In this document: positions 1-5,286 of the stretch, one piece after another
Numbering within the stretch: position 1 is the stretch's first letter
Layout: each line of letters opens with the position of its first letter
NCBI GenBank assembly: GCA_934476025.1
Contig: CAKSNI010000082.1
Coordinates: forward strand, 1 to 5,651
Direction of reading: 5' to 3'
DNA: 5,651 bases
Origin: an uncultured Eubacteriales bacterium
Lineage (GTDB): Bacteria; Bacillota; Clostridia; Oscillospirales; Acutalibacteraceae
Notes under the pieces: model-generated
Told to the model about the DNA's origin: nothing
Database searches by the model: none
What the model saw: the letters and a program-made list of their open reading frames with translations, nothing else
Program-made: the position numbers and the translations under genes

Positions 1-283
1 GGGTAACCGTCAGCCGGTTGCAGCGCAAATTCCGGTCGTCCCCTTCTTTTTTTAAGAACCCGGAGCGACTCAGCCTTTTGGTGGAAAGCGCTACCGAAGC
101 CGGAGTGATTCTTAGGAAATCGGCAATTTCCTTTTGGGTGCACCCCGGATGATCCACCACATATTTAAGAATCGGAAACTGCCCGAAATAAAGGCGATCT
201 CCGCTGGCCGCATCTTTGTTGATGGCAACTTTGCGCATCAAATGGTTCCGATCCATTTTCCGGATCAATTCCCGGTTTTCCAT
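1..283 (-). CDS. MarR-family transcriptional regulator (N-terminal part, cut by window edge)
   Basis: Ninety-four codons are visible; the C-terminus lies beyond the left edge. Members of this family are dimeric winged-helix DNA-binding proteins, mostly repressors, whose grip on DNA is relieved by a ligand or oxidation. The visible part has an N-terminal helix, then LYFGQFPILKYVVDHPG (31-47), the helix-turn-helix CTQKEIADFLRITPASVALS (48-67) with a recognition helix around 60-70, then KRLSRSGFLKKEGDDRNLR (69-87). The last segment is the typical MarR helix into a beta-wing carrying the D-R-x-x-R signature (83-87). The ATG at 283 is chosen because AGGAGGG (288-294, complement) sits five bases upstream. 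It diverges from the degV-type gene and has its own promoter with a palindrome next to it, so autorepression is likely. The ligand and remaining targets cannot be read from this sequence. Family call is firm; the sub-family is open. Confidence 0.9.
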   Translation of the reverse strand, partial: MENRELIRKMDRNHLMRKVAINKDAASGDRLYFGQFPILKYVVDHPGCTQKEIADFLRITPASVALSTKRLSRSGFLKKEGDDRNLRCNRLTVT

Positions 284-305
284 GGGTCCCTCCTAATAGA
301 AAAGC

Positions 306-320
306 GTTTAACTGTTAAGC
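306..320. promoter_or_regulatory. Candidate MarR operator palindrome at the marR transcription start
   Basis: TTAACTGTTAA (308-318) is a perfect 11-base inverted repeat around a central T, with one more matching outer pair (G306/C320). It begins about nine bases after the -10 box and covers the start of the transcript, where a bound dimer would block transcription. AT-rich TTAAC/GTTAA palindromes are typical MarR targets. Function is inferred from position and symmetry; no second copy is seen near the degV promoter. Confidence 0.6.
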
Positions 321-328
321 ACTTATCT

Positions 329-357
329 ATTATATCGTGTGTGATGTACGCCGTCAA
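329..357 (-). promoter_or_regulatory. Sigma-A promoter of the marR gene
   Basis: On the minus strand the -35 box is TTGACG (352-357), followed by exactly 17 bases and a perfect TATAAT -10 box (329-334). Transcription should start near 322, giving a leader of about 40 bases that contains the AGGAGGG ribosome binding site. This is the best housekeeping promoter in the window. Confidence 0.85.
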
Positions 358-411
358 GAGTTTTCTTTTCCCCCGGCGGAATTTTCCCTGCCTGCTCCAT
401 GGAAAAAATGG

Positions 412-440
412 TTGTACTTTTGGGCGAAATGTGATAGAAT
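412..440 (+). promoter_or_regulatory. Sigma-A promoter of the degV-type gene (extended -10)
   Basis: TTGTAC (412-417) and TAGAAT (435-440) are separated by 17 bases, and a TG dinucleotide one base before the -10 box makes it an extended -10 promoter. Transcription would start near 447, leaving a leader of about 27 bases with GGAGG (460-464) nine bases before the ATG. The marR and degV promoters point away from each other and do not overlap. Confidence 0.75.
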
Positions 441-473
441 GTAGGAAGTCTAATCAGATGGAGGAATTTTGTT

Positions 474-1334
474 ATGGCCAATCAAGTAATGATTACAACC
501 GACAGCACAACCGACCTTGGGCCGGAGCTGATCGAACGCTATCATATCGCCACCCTTCCCCTGTGCATCACCCTAAGTGACGGCACTTACCGTGACGGGA
601 TCGATATGACCCCCGATATTATTTATGATCACTATGAAAAAAACAGAGAACTTCCCAAAACCGCAGCTCCGAACCTGGAAGACTGCCGGGAATTTTTCCG
701 GAAATACACGGAACAGGGGTTTGATATTGTTCACTACACCATCAGTTCCGATATGTCCTCCACCTTTAACAACTGCCGGCTGGCTGCCGAAGAGTTTCCC
801 GGCGTAACCTGCGTTGACACCCAGAATCTTTCTTCCGGGGGCGGTTTGGTGGCTCTGCACGGTGCGGAGATGGCTGCTGCCGGAAAAAGTGCCGAAGAAA
901 TTGTCAAAGAATGCGAAGCCATGATTCCCAATGTCGACGCATCTTTTGTCATTGACAATCTGGAATTTCTCTACAAAGGCGGCCGTTGCTCGGCTTTGGC
1001 GGCTTTCGGTGCCAATCTGCTCAAGCTCAAACCGATGATTGAGGTTAAAAACGGAAAAATGGGAGTCGGCAAAAAATACCGCGGAAAATTCGAAGCCGTT
1101 TTGCGCGAATATGTCAAGGAACGAATCGGCGACGGCAGTGATCTTGTTCCGGATCATGTTTTTGTTACCCATGCCGGAGTGGATGACGCTCTTGCTCAGA
1201 GCATCGGGGATCTGGTAATGGAATGCTTCCCGTTTAAGCATCTTCACATTACCAAAGCCAGCTGCACCATCTCTTCCCATTGCGGCCGGAACACCCTTGG
1301 AGTTTTGTTTGTACGCAAGTCACCGATTGCCTGA
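474..1334 (+). CDS. DegV family (FakB-like) fatty-acid-binding protein
   Basis: A complete 286-aa protein, the normal size for the DegV family. These cytoplasmic proteins bind one fatty acid in a buried tunnel. Characterised members (FakB of Staphylococcus aureus) present it to the kinase FakA, which makes acyl-phosphate for phospholipid synthesis. Family motifs in order: TDSTTDL near the N-terminus (9-15), KTAAPN (62-67, the KTSQPS-like motif), ISSDMSSTF (90-98, the ISSGLSGTY-like motif), LEFLYKGGRCS (163-173), and SSHCGRNTLG (267-276) near the C-terminus. The Thr and Ser of the second and third motifs are those that hold the carboxylate in the family. The ATG at 474 has GGAGG nine bases upstream. 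No fakA-like kinase gene lies in the window, so it must be elsewhere if this protein works in that pathway. The unit ends at the terminator at 1434-1470. Family assignment is secure; the bound lipid is unknown. Confidence 0.95.
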   Translation: MANQVMITTDSTTDLGPELIERYHIATLPLCITLSDGTYRDGIDMTPDIIYDHYEKNRELPKTAAPNLEDCREFFRKYTEQGFDIVHYTISSDMSSTFNNCRLAAEEFPGVTCVDTQNLSSGGGLVALHGAEMAAAGKSAEEIVKECEAMIPNVDASFVIDNLEFLYKGGRCSALAAFGANLLKLKPMIEVKNGKMGVGKKYRGKFEAVLREYVKERIGDGSDLVPDHVFVTHAGVDDALAQSIGDLVMECFPFKHLHITKASCTISSHCGRNTLGVLFVRKSPIA

Positions 1335-1383
1335 ACTTTCATAGTATAAGAATAGGGGCCAATAACGGATATCCTCGACCGGC

Positions 1384-1417
1384 GATAATAAGCTGTTATC
1401 CTTGAATAACCGGTTAT
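1384..1417. repeat. Two small palindromes in the degV 3' untranslated region
   Basis: GATAATA-AGC-TGTTATC (1384-1400) can form a 7-bp hairpin with one G-U pair and a 3-base loop. ATAACCGGTTAT (1406-1417) is a perfect 12-base palindrome. Both lie between the degV stop codon and its terminator. The second has related half-copies near 3509-3547. Function unknown; they could be protein sites, 3' RNA structure, or chance. Confidence 0.45.
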
Positions 1418-1433
1418 GCTCCTTATGATAGCG

Positions 1434-1470
1434 CCGCTCCTGCCGGCAAACGGCAGGAGCGGTTTTCTTA
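1434..1470 (+). terminator. Rho-independent terminator of the degV unit
   Basis: A perfect 12-bp GC-rich stem, CCGCTCCTGCCG (1434-1445) with CGGCAGGAGCGG (1451-1462), closes a 5-base loop and is followed by TTTTCTT. It lies about 100 bases after the degV stop codon. Confidence 0.9.
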
Positions 1471-1498
1471 ATTGTTTTCAAAAGATTCCGGTATATTG

Positions 1499-1529
1499 AA
1501 AGCCTGCCGAAAGTTAACCGGCAGGCTTT
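1499..1529 (-). terminator. Hairpin terminator after the YesL-type gene (possibly bidirectional)
   Basis: AAAGCCTGCCG (1499-1509) pairs perfectly with CGGCAGGCTTT (1519-1529) across a 9-base loop. On the minus strand the stem ends in CTTTCAATAT, a short U-tract, ten bases past the stop codon of the YesL-type gene. The plus-strand tail is CTTTT, so it could also stop read-through from degV. It shares the stem core CCTGCCG/CGGCAGG with the terminator at 1434-1470. Confidence 0.75.
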
Positions 1530-1538
1530 TAAAAAACA

Positions 1539-2327
1539 TCACAAATCCGAAAAATCCGCATCCTCATCCCCGACATCCAGGCCCAGCTTCCGACGGTTTT
1601 CAATATCCGCATCGGGATGTTCCGCATAATACGGATCGATCATATACTTTTTGATACTGGGAAAAACGCCGTACTGGATGGCCAGGTAACGGTAAGTCGG
1701 ATAAAAGAAAATCAAAAAAACCGAAAAGAAAGCCATCGTCAGGTGGGTCGGCATTAACGCAATCAACCCAAACCAAATCGCCCAGTACGCCAGCAAAGAA
1801 AGCAGAATCAGAACATTGTTTTTCAGATTCACCATAACAAACTTAAAGCTGTTGCGATAGATCTGCCGTACCGACATATCAAAGGTAATCACAATAAACC
1901 AGATATAAAACTTCATAATCAGGTAGGTTAAATTCAAAAGCAGCGCAACCCCCAGGCCGAAAAAGCCAAAGTCGCTGACCTTGGAATATTGCCAAAAGAA
2001 GTACAGATCATACCACAGCACCACGGTAATCACCGCATTGAGAAAACCTACCCCGAATACCTGCCGCAAATTGGCACGGATGGTTGAAAAGAAATCCGAC
2101 AGCCCAAAGGTATGTTTTCCGCGGGAAATACTGCGGGTAACCCCGGTCATTCCGACCGCCGAAAAGCCGAAGGGAATCAAAAACAGCAGAGAATACATAA
2201 AGTTTGTCGGAATCAATTTCCAAATATTCCGAAACAGGGTTTCAAAGAAAACGATAAAGGTTTTCTTTCGGGGCCCGTTTTTGGAAATCCCGGGGCCTTC
2301 TTTATTATAATTATAAAACAACGACAT
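1539..2327 (-). CDS. YesL/DUF624 family integral membrane protein
   Basis: A 262-aa membrane protein recognised by its N-terminus, FYNYNKEGPGISKNGPRKK (4-22), and the following FFETLFRNIWKLIPTNFMY (27-45), both typical of DUF624 (Bacillus YesL). Hydrophobic segments lie at about 41-60, 91-113, 122-147, 171-192 and 197-220, and GMTGVTRSISRGKH (59-72) is the conserved polar loop after the first. The C-terminal 40 residues are polar and acidic (ends EDADFSDL), probably cytosolic. An in-frame ATG at 2378 would add 17 residues but has no ribosome binding site; the ATG at 2327 has AAGGAAG ten bases upstream and gives the family's usual N-terminus. It follows the four-segment membrane protein by about 60 bases on the same strand, probably co-transcribed. 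YesL proteins often accompany carbohydrate transport genes, but none is here and the biochemical role is unknown. Confidence 0.88.
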   Translation of the reverse strand: MSLFYNYNKEGPGISKNGPRKKTFIVFFETLFRNIWKLIPTNFMYSLLFLIPFGFSAVGMTGVTRSISRGKHTFGLSDFFSTIRANLRQVFGVGFLNAVITVVLWYDLYFFWQYSKVSDFGFFGLGVALLLNLTYLIMKFYIWFIVITFDMSVRQIYRNSFKFVMVNLKNNVLILLSLLAYWAIWFGLIALMPTHLTMAFFSVFLIFFYPTYRYLAIQYGVFPSIKKYMIDPYYAEHPDADIENRRKLGLDVGDEDADFSDL

Positions 2328-2337
2328 GAAATGATAA

Positions 2338-2348
2338 CTTCCTTCCCC
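2338..2348 (-). promoter_or_regulatory. Ribosome binding site that fixes the YesL-type start
   Basis: The minus strand reads GGGGAAGGAAG here, ten bases before the ATG at 2327. The alternative ATG at 2378 is preceded only by an A-rich stretch with no Shine-Dalgarno match, so the shorter protein is preferred. Confidence 0.7.
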
Positions 2349-2386
2349 GGGAAACCGGAAATGACCGGCGGCTCCCATTTTTTCGG

Positions 2387-3103
2387 TTACTTCTTTTTAT
2401 ATACGGTTTTATCAAACAGGCTGACATCCCGGTATCCCAATCGGTACCCGATCGCTGTGACAGCAAACGGAAACAGAACCGTCACAAACAACAGCAGCAT
2501 TTGCCAGAAAGCCAGTTGAGAAGCCAACGCGGCTTTCCCGTATATCAGATAAATCACTCCGTAAAGATGCGAATTCAGCACCCGGAAAATAGATAAAAAG
2601 TTCGGCTTCAGCACTCCAAACCGGCACAGGCACAAAATCAGGTACAGAATAAAGGACGGAATCGCTACCATTCCCCCGATTTTTATGCCACGCAGCCGAT
2701 CGGCTTCCATTCTCTGAAAACGAACGGCGTTGCTGTCTTTGTTCCCGATATTCCAGGCGCAGGAATACAGGGTGGCTGTACTCAGCCAGACACTGAAAAA
2801 AATGCTGATAGCATAGGCAACCCGTTCCCATTTTTCAGAGAGAACCCGGATTGCTGTTTTGGTAAGGATTTTTCCCTGTTCTTCATATTCCGGATACAGA
2901 GAATCCTCCCCTTCATCAAAAGAATGGTCATACAAATATTCGTTCTTCCGGGTGGTTTCGTTGAATTCATATACTTCGTAACCGGTTTCGGTAGAAGCAA
3001 TCATATTCATTACAAAAACGCAGGATACCACCACAAAAAAGGACATGGCAATACTGACTAAAAATTTCAGATAACAATGCAAAGCGGATTTTAACACCTT
3101 CAT
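2387..3103 (-). CDS. Membrane protein of unknown function with four predicted segments
   Basis: I do not recognise a named family. From the ATG at 3103 the protein has 238 residues. Hydrophobic segments lie at about 11-36, 94-117, 143-163 and 199-222. Between the first two is an acidic region of about 55 residues (EDSLYPEYEEQ at 66-76), probably outside the membrane. Between the second and third is a basic loop rich in Arg and Lys (121-141), probably cytosolic. The C-terminus is basic (KTVYKKK). GYRLGYRDVSLFDK (219-232), just after the last segment, may be a conserved signature. In-frame TTG (3109) and GTG (3106) codons precede the ATG; none of the three has a ribosome binding site, and the -10 box at 3115-3120 would place the transcript start almost on them. 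Lying 60 bases upstream of the YesL-type gene on the same strand, it probably forms a two-gene unit with it; a joint membrane role is inference. Confidence 0.75.
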   Translation of the reverse strand: MKVLKSALHCYLKFLVSIAMSFFVVVSCVFVMNMIASTETGYEVYEFNETTRKNEYLYDHSFDEGEDSLYPEYEEQGKILTKTAIRVLSEKWERVAYAISIFFSVWLSTATLYSCAWNIGNKDSNAVRFQRMEADRLRGIKIGGMVAIPSFILYLILCLCRFGVLKPNFLSIFRVLNSHLYGVIYLIYGKAALASQLAFWQMLLLFVTVLFPFAVTAIGYRLGYRDVSLFDKTVYKKK

Positions 3104-3114
3104 CACCAAAAGGT

Positions 3115-3143
3115 ATTATACAGAATTTTACAAAAAAAAGCAA
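3115..3143 (-). promoter_or_regulatory. Promoter of the two-gene membrane unit, overlapping an upstream terminator
   Basis: The minus strand has TTGCTT (3138-3143), 17 bases, then a perfect TATAAT (3115-3120). The -35 box lies in the descending arm and U-tract of the terminator at 3140-3164. The predicted transcript start, near 3108, is only about five bases before the ATG at 3103, so the message would be leaderless or nearly so. Confidence 0.65.
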
Positions 3144-3166
3144 GCAAATGAGCCATTTGCCTGCTT
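3132..3166 (-). terminator. Rho-independent terminator of the 98-aa membrane protein gene
   Basis: On the minus strand GCAGGCAAATG (3154-3164) pairs with CATTTGCTTGC (3140-3150) across the 3-base loop GCT, with one G-U pair, followed by eight consecutive T (3132-3139). It begins 17 bases after the stop codon at 3181. Confidence 0.9.
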
Positions 3167-3180
3167 AGTTTTCAAATTGT

Positions 3181-3477
3181 TCACAGAAAAATCAGAAAAA
3201 ATGCCGTTATCAGCACTGCGCCGCCCACGGCAAACAGCAGAACTTTCCATTTTCGGCGGCGTTGGTACCGCACGCGCAGGAGGGGCTTTTTCTCTTCTTT
3301 TCCCTTCAGATGATTCAGCGCGTTAAGCGCCTCCTGACTTAGCTTTTTACGCCGCAAGTCCGTATACTCCGGAGCAACAAAAAGAATTGCCTTGCTGAAA
3401 TACTTGCTGCCGGTTTGTGTAATTTCAATAATCGACTGATTGACCCCTTTAACCATACCGTTGGCACCGCCTTTCAT
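3181..3477 (-). CDS. Small tail-anchored membrane protein, unknown function
   Basis: A 98-aa protein without a recognised family name. A soluble N-terminal part contains IIEITQTGSKYFSKAILFV (16-34) followed by a charged helical stretch (about 41-65). A strongly basic RVRYQRRRKWK (68-78) then leads into a single hydrophobic segment (79-98) that runs to the last residue. That arrangement predicts a C-terminally anchored protein with its N-terminal domain in the cytosol. The ATG at 3477 has AAGGG about six bases upstream; an in-frame ATG at 3456 (MVKGVNQ, residue 8) has an AAAGGCGG-like site and is a real alternative. It lies 150 bases after the SipL-like gene on the same strand, with no clear promoter between them, and ends at a strong terminator. 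Co-expression with the SipL-like gene during sporulation is possible but unproven. Confidence 0.75.
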   Translation of the reverse strand: MKGGANGMVKGVNQSIIEITQTGSKYFSKAILFVAPEYTDLRRKKLSQEALNALNHLKGKEEKKPLLRVRYQRRRKWKVLLFAVGGAVLITAFFLIFL

Positions 3478-3505
3478 AAGATACCCTTATTTTGGACGGA
3501 ATTGC

Positions 3506-3548
3506 CAACGGTTATTCAGTTTACATAAAATTGTGCATAACCCGGTTG
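3506..3548. repeat. Inverted repeat in the intergenic region after the SipL-like gene
   Basis: CAACGGTTAT (3506-3515) can pair with ATAACC (3537-3542) and GTTG (3545-3548), with a two-base bulge and a 21-base loop. No U-tract follows on either strand, so it is not a normal terminator. TGTGCATAA (3532-3540) inside it matches the DnaA-box consensus. The rest of 3478-3627 has no clear sigma-A promoter for the downstream gene. Confidence 0.4.
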
Positions 3549-3627
3549 ATAACTCGAAAAAGCCGGATTCTTTCGAAGCAAGTTATGAACAAATCGCCTG
3601 TTTTCGTCAGATTATGTCAACCAAGAA

Positions 3628-5160
3628 TCATCGGACCGGTATCAACAGGCAACGCTGTTCGGGAACTTCCGTTTCTTTCAGCCCGTTCAGAGCCTGCATT
3701 TCCGCAAAATTACTGTTATACCGTTTGGCGATATCCCAAATTTTTTCTCCCTTGGCAGCAAAATAAGCAACCAGGGAACAATCCGGAGTCCCTTTCACCT
3801 TTTGAGAATCTTCTTCCCACCTGGCAACGGCCCGGATATTCTTCACTTCATGAATGCAAAGTCCCACGGTATATTCCACCCGAAATTCCACCTGAGATTC
3901 GGAAAGAATGTTGTAGGATACCGAAGCGATTCGAAAATCCGGATTACAAACCGCGTTTTCGCCAATCGAATCCTCTACCGGATGCTCATAAGTAAATTCC
4001 TCACTTTTTTCCGCATAGCTGATCTGGGAATCCGAATTGCAATAAAGAAAACCGACATTCAATCGAAGGGAAACGAGAACTTTCCCGTTTTCAAAACGAC
4101 AGCCGACGGTTTCGCTTTCCCGCGAAAAATCCAGAATTCCGGCCAGATCTTTCAGGGGAAAATCCATTACCCCCTGATAGGTATACCGATCCTTGAGGGA
4201 AGAGCAAATGCGATCCATGGGCAATTCTTCCCGTTTTGCGTCAATTTCATACCGGGTTGAATACAGATCCAAAATCACCGGAACATTGCGGTCACAATAG
4301 GCAGAAACCTGCATAAACACCTTGGCATTCATCGACAGGCTCCGACACTCTTCACTTCCTTTGATCGGTTTGACCTCTAAAAAGCAAATTTGCGCCCGGC
4401 ACTCGCAACGGCAATCTTCCCGAACTTCCGGCATATCAATAAACTGACTGTACGGAATTACCGTACTGTAATTCTGATAGCGGCGGTGCTGCTCATCGCA
4501 GTACAAGACTTCCACGCTCAAATTCCCCTTCACATTCACCTTGGAACGGATGGGCTTTACTTCATCCACACTGATTTCGGCAGAACTTTTCAAAATACAT
4601 CCTACCGTCGGCAAAGAAGAAGATATATCAAGCCGTTCCTCCACCAGCAAATTCTTTTCCGCATTGGAAATGGCGTTGAGCGTCGGCATTTCCGCGCGCT
4701 CAAACTGAAAGTCCGGTCGGTCGGCATCGGAAAGTATTTCAAAGGTTTTCAGACAGTTGGCTCCAACACTGATGGCAACGGCTCCGTGGATATCAATTTT
4801 CCGTTCGCTGACGGCACGGCAATTCACATACTGCAGTTTTGTGCAGATCTCCACCAGAGCTCCGTCGAGGTTTTCTTCCCCCTGAAAGGTTTTATTGAAC
4901 GGCACAGTCTGTTCATAGCTGTACACACCGTTCTGTTCGTCACAATAGAAAACGCAGACGGAAATCTGTCCGTCCACCGTTATGCTCTGACCGGTTGCCG
5001 CTTTGGAAAATATACCGGGGGTTACCCGACATTTTAGTATTTTTCGGATATCCGGACAGTAATCCGGCAAGGAAAAGTCCAAATCAAACGGAATTTCTCC
5101 TTTTTGAAAAAAGACTGTTTGATTTACGCAAACCGGCTGTTTGACAGTTTTACATTCCAT
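3628..5160 (-). CDS. sipL: SipL-like spore coat morphogenesis protein (DUF3794 repeats + LysM)
   Basis: A 510-aa protein with three DUF3794-type repeats and a C-terminal LysM domain, the architecture of Clostridioides difficile SipL. SipL binds the ATPase SpoIVA on the forespore surface and is needed to attach the coat. Repeat 1 spans about 10-95, starting with FFQKGEIPFDLDFSLPDYCP (17-36); repeat 2 about 171-290; repeat 3 about 345-450. Each has a related core, FYCDEQ (71-76), LYCDEQ (219-224) and LYCNSD (372-377), roughly 150 residues apart. The LysM domain covers about 463-508: VAYFAAKGEKIWDIAKRYNS (464-483), then LNGL and LLIPV. There is no signal peptide, as expected for a mother-cell cytosolic protein. 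The ATG at 5160 is chosen because GAGAGGG stands seven bases upstream; the TTG at 5193 would leave no room for the promoter. Cysteine is frequent, often as YC. DUF3794-LysM proteins can be paralogous, so SipL itself is likely but not certain. Confidence 0.88.
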   Translation of the reverse strand: MECKTVKQPVCVNQTVFFQKGEIPFDLDFSLPDYCPDIRKILKCRVTPGIFSKAATGQSITVDGQISVCVFYCDEQNGVYSYEQTVPFNKTFQGEENLDGALVEICTKLQYVNCRAVSERKIDIHGAVAISVGANCLKTFEILSDADRPDFQFERAEMPTLNAISNAEKNLLVEERLDISSSLPTVGCILKSSAEISVDEVKPIRSKVNVKGNLSVEVLYCDEQHRRYQNYSTVIPYSQFIDMPEVREDCRCECRAQICFLEVKPIKGSEECRSLSMNAKVFMQVSAYCDRNVPVILDLYSTRYEIDAKREELPMDRICSSLKDRYTYQGVMDFPLKDLAGILDFSRESETVGCRFENGKVLVSLRLNVGFLYCNSDSQISYAEKSEEFTYEHPVEDSIGENAVCNPDFRIASVSYNILSESQVEFRVEYTVGLCIHEVKNIRAVARWEEDSQKVKGTPDCSLVAYFAAKGEKIWDIAKRYNSNFAEMQALNGLKETEVPEQRCLLIPVR

Positions 5161-5192
5161 AGCGAAACCCTCTCTTTGCAAATATCTGTTCA

Positions 5193-5222
5193 ACTATATG
5201 CAGTCAGTTTTGCCAATATGCC
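5193..5222 (-). promoter_or_regulatory. Sigma-E-type (mother-cell) sporulation promoter of the SipL-like gene
   Basis: The minus strand has GGCATATT (5215-5222), 14 bases, then CATATAGT (5193-5200). The sigma-E consensus, as known from Bacillus subtilis, is about GTCATATT, 13-15 bases, CATACAnT. The -35 has one difference and the -10 differs at one of its fixed positions. Transcription would start near 5186, about 25 bases before the ATG and just upstream of the ribosome binding site GAGAGGG (5168-5174). It lies after the upstream gene's terminator, as an independent promoter should. Early mother-cell expression fits the expected role of SipL. Confidence 0.75.
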
Positions 5223-5237
5223 CAAACCCCAAAAAGC

Positions 5238-5265
5238 AAAAAAGAACCGCCACACGGGCGGTTCT
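5238..5265 (-). terminator. Rho-independent terminator of the TetR-type gene
   Basis: On the minus strand AGAACCGCC (5257-5265) pairs with GGCGGTTCT (5243-5251) across a 5-base loop, followed by a run of T (5238-5243, the first of which pairs in the stem). It lies about 20 bases after the stop codon and separates the TetR-type gene from the SipL-like gene. Confidence 0.88.
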
Positions 5266-5286
5266 CAAAGCATACAACGCGTCTTT

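Noticed and set aside
134..580. A 148-codon plus-strand frame across the marR/degV intergenic region
   Set aside because: It crosses the marR start, both promoters and the degV start, and has no conserved features.
573..1280. A 235-codon open frame on the minus strand opposite the degV-type gene
   Set aside because: It lies wholly within a gene with clear DegV motifs, has no ribosome binding site, and its translation shows no recognisable family.
2328..2378. The 17-residue N-terminal extension of the YesL-type protein
   Set aside because: The upstream ATG lacks a ribosome binding site, and the extension does not resemble the family. The internal ATG at 2327 has a good site and the family N-terminus.
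3550..3585. Possible terminator of the SipL-like gene (CGAAAG...CTTTTTCG, minus strand)
   Set aside because: The stem is only about six base pairs with a bulge and the T-run is inside it, so it is too weak to annotate.
3592..3620. TTGACA (3615-3620, minus strand) as a promoter for the 98-aa protein
   Set aside because: The -35 is perfect, but at 16-18 bases the -10 positions read GCGATT or similar, with too few matches to support a call.
3440..3995. Two overlapping plus-strand frames at 3440-3766 and 3492-3995
   Set aside because: They cover an intergenic gap and the antisense of the LysM domain, without ribosome binding sites or recognisable protein features.
4390..5037. A 215-codon open frame on the plus strand opposite the SipL-like gene
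   Set aside because: It is antisense to a well-supported DUF3794-LysM gene. Its basic, low-information translation looks like a reading-frame shadow.
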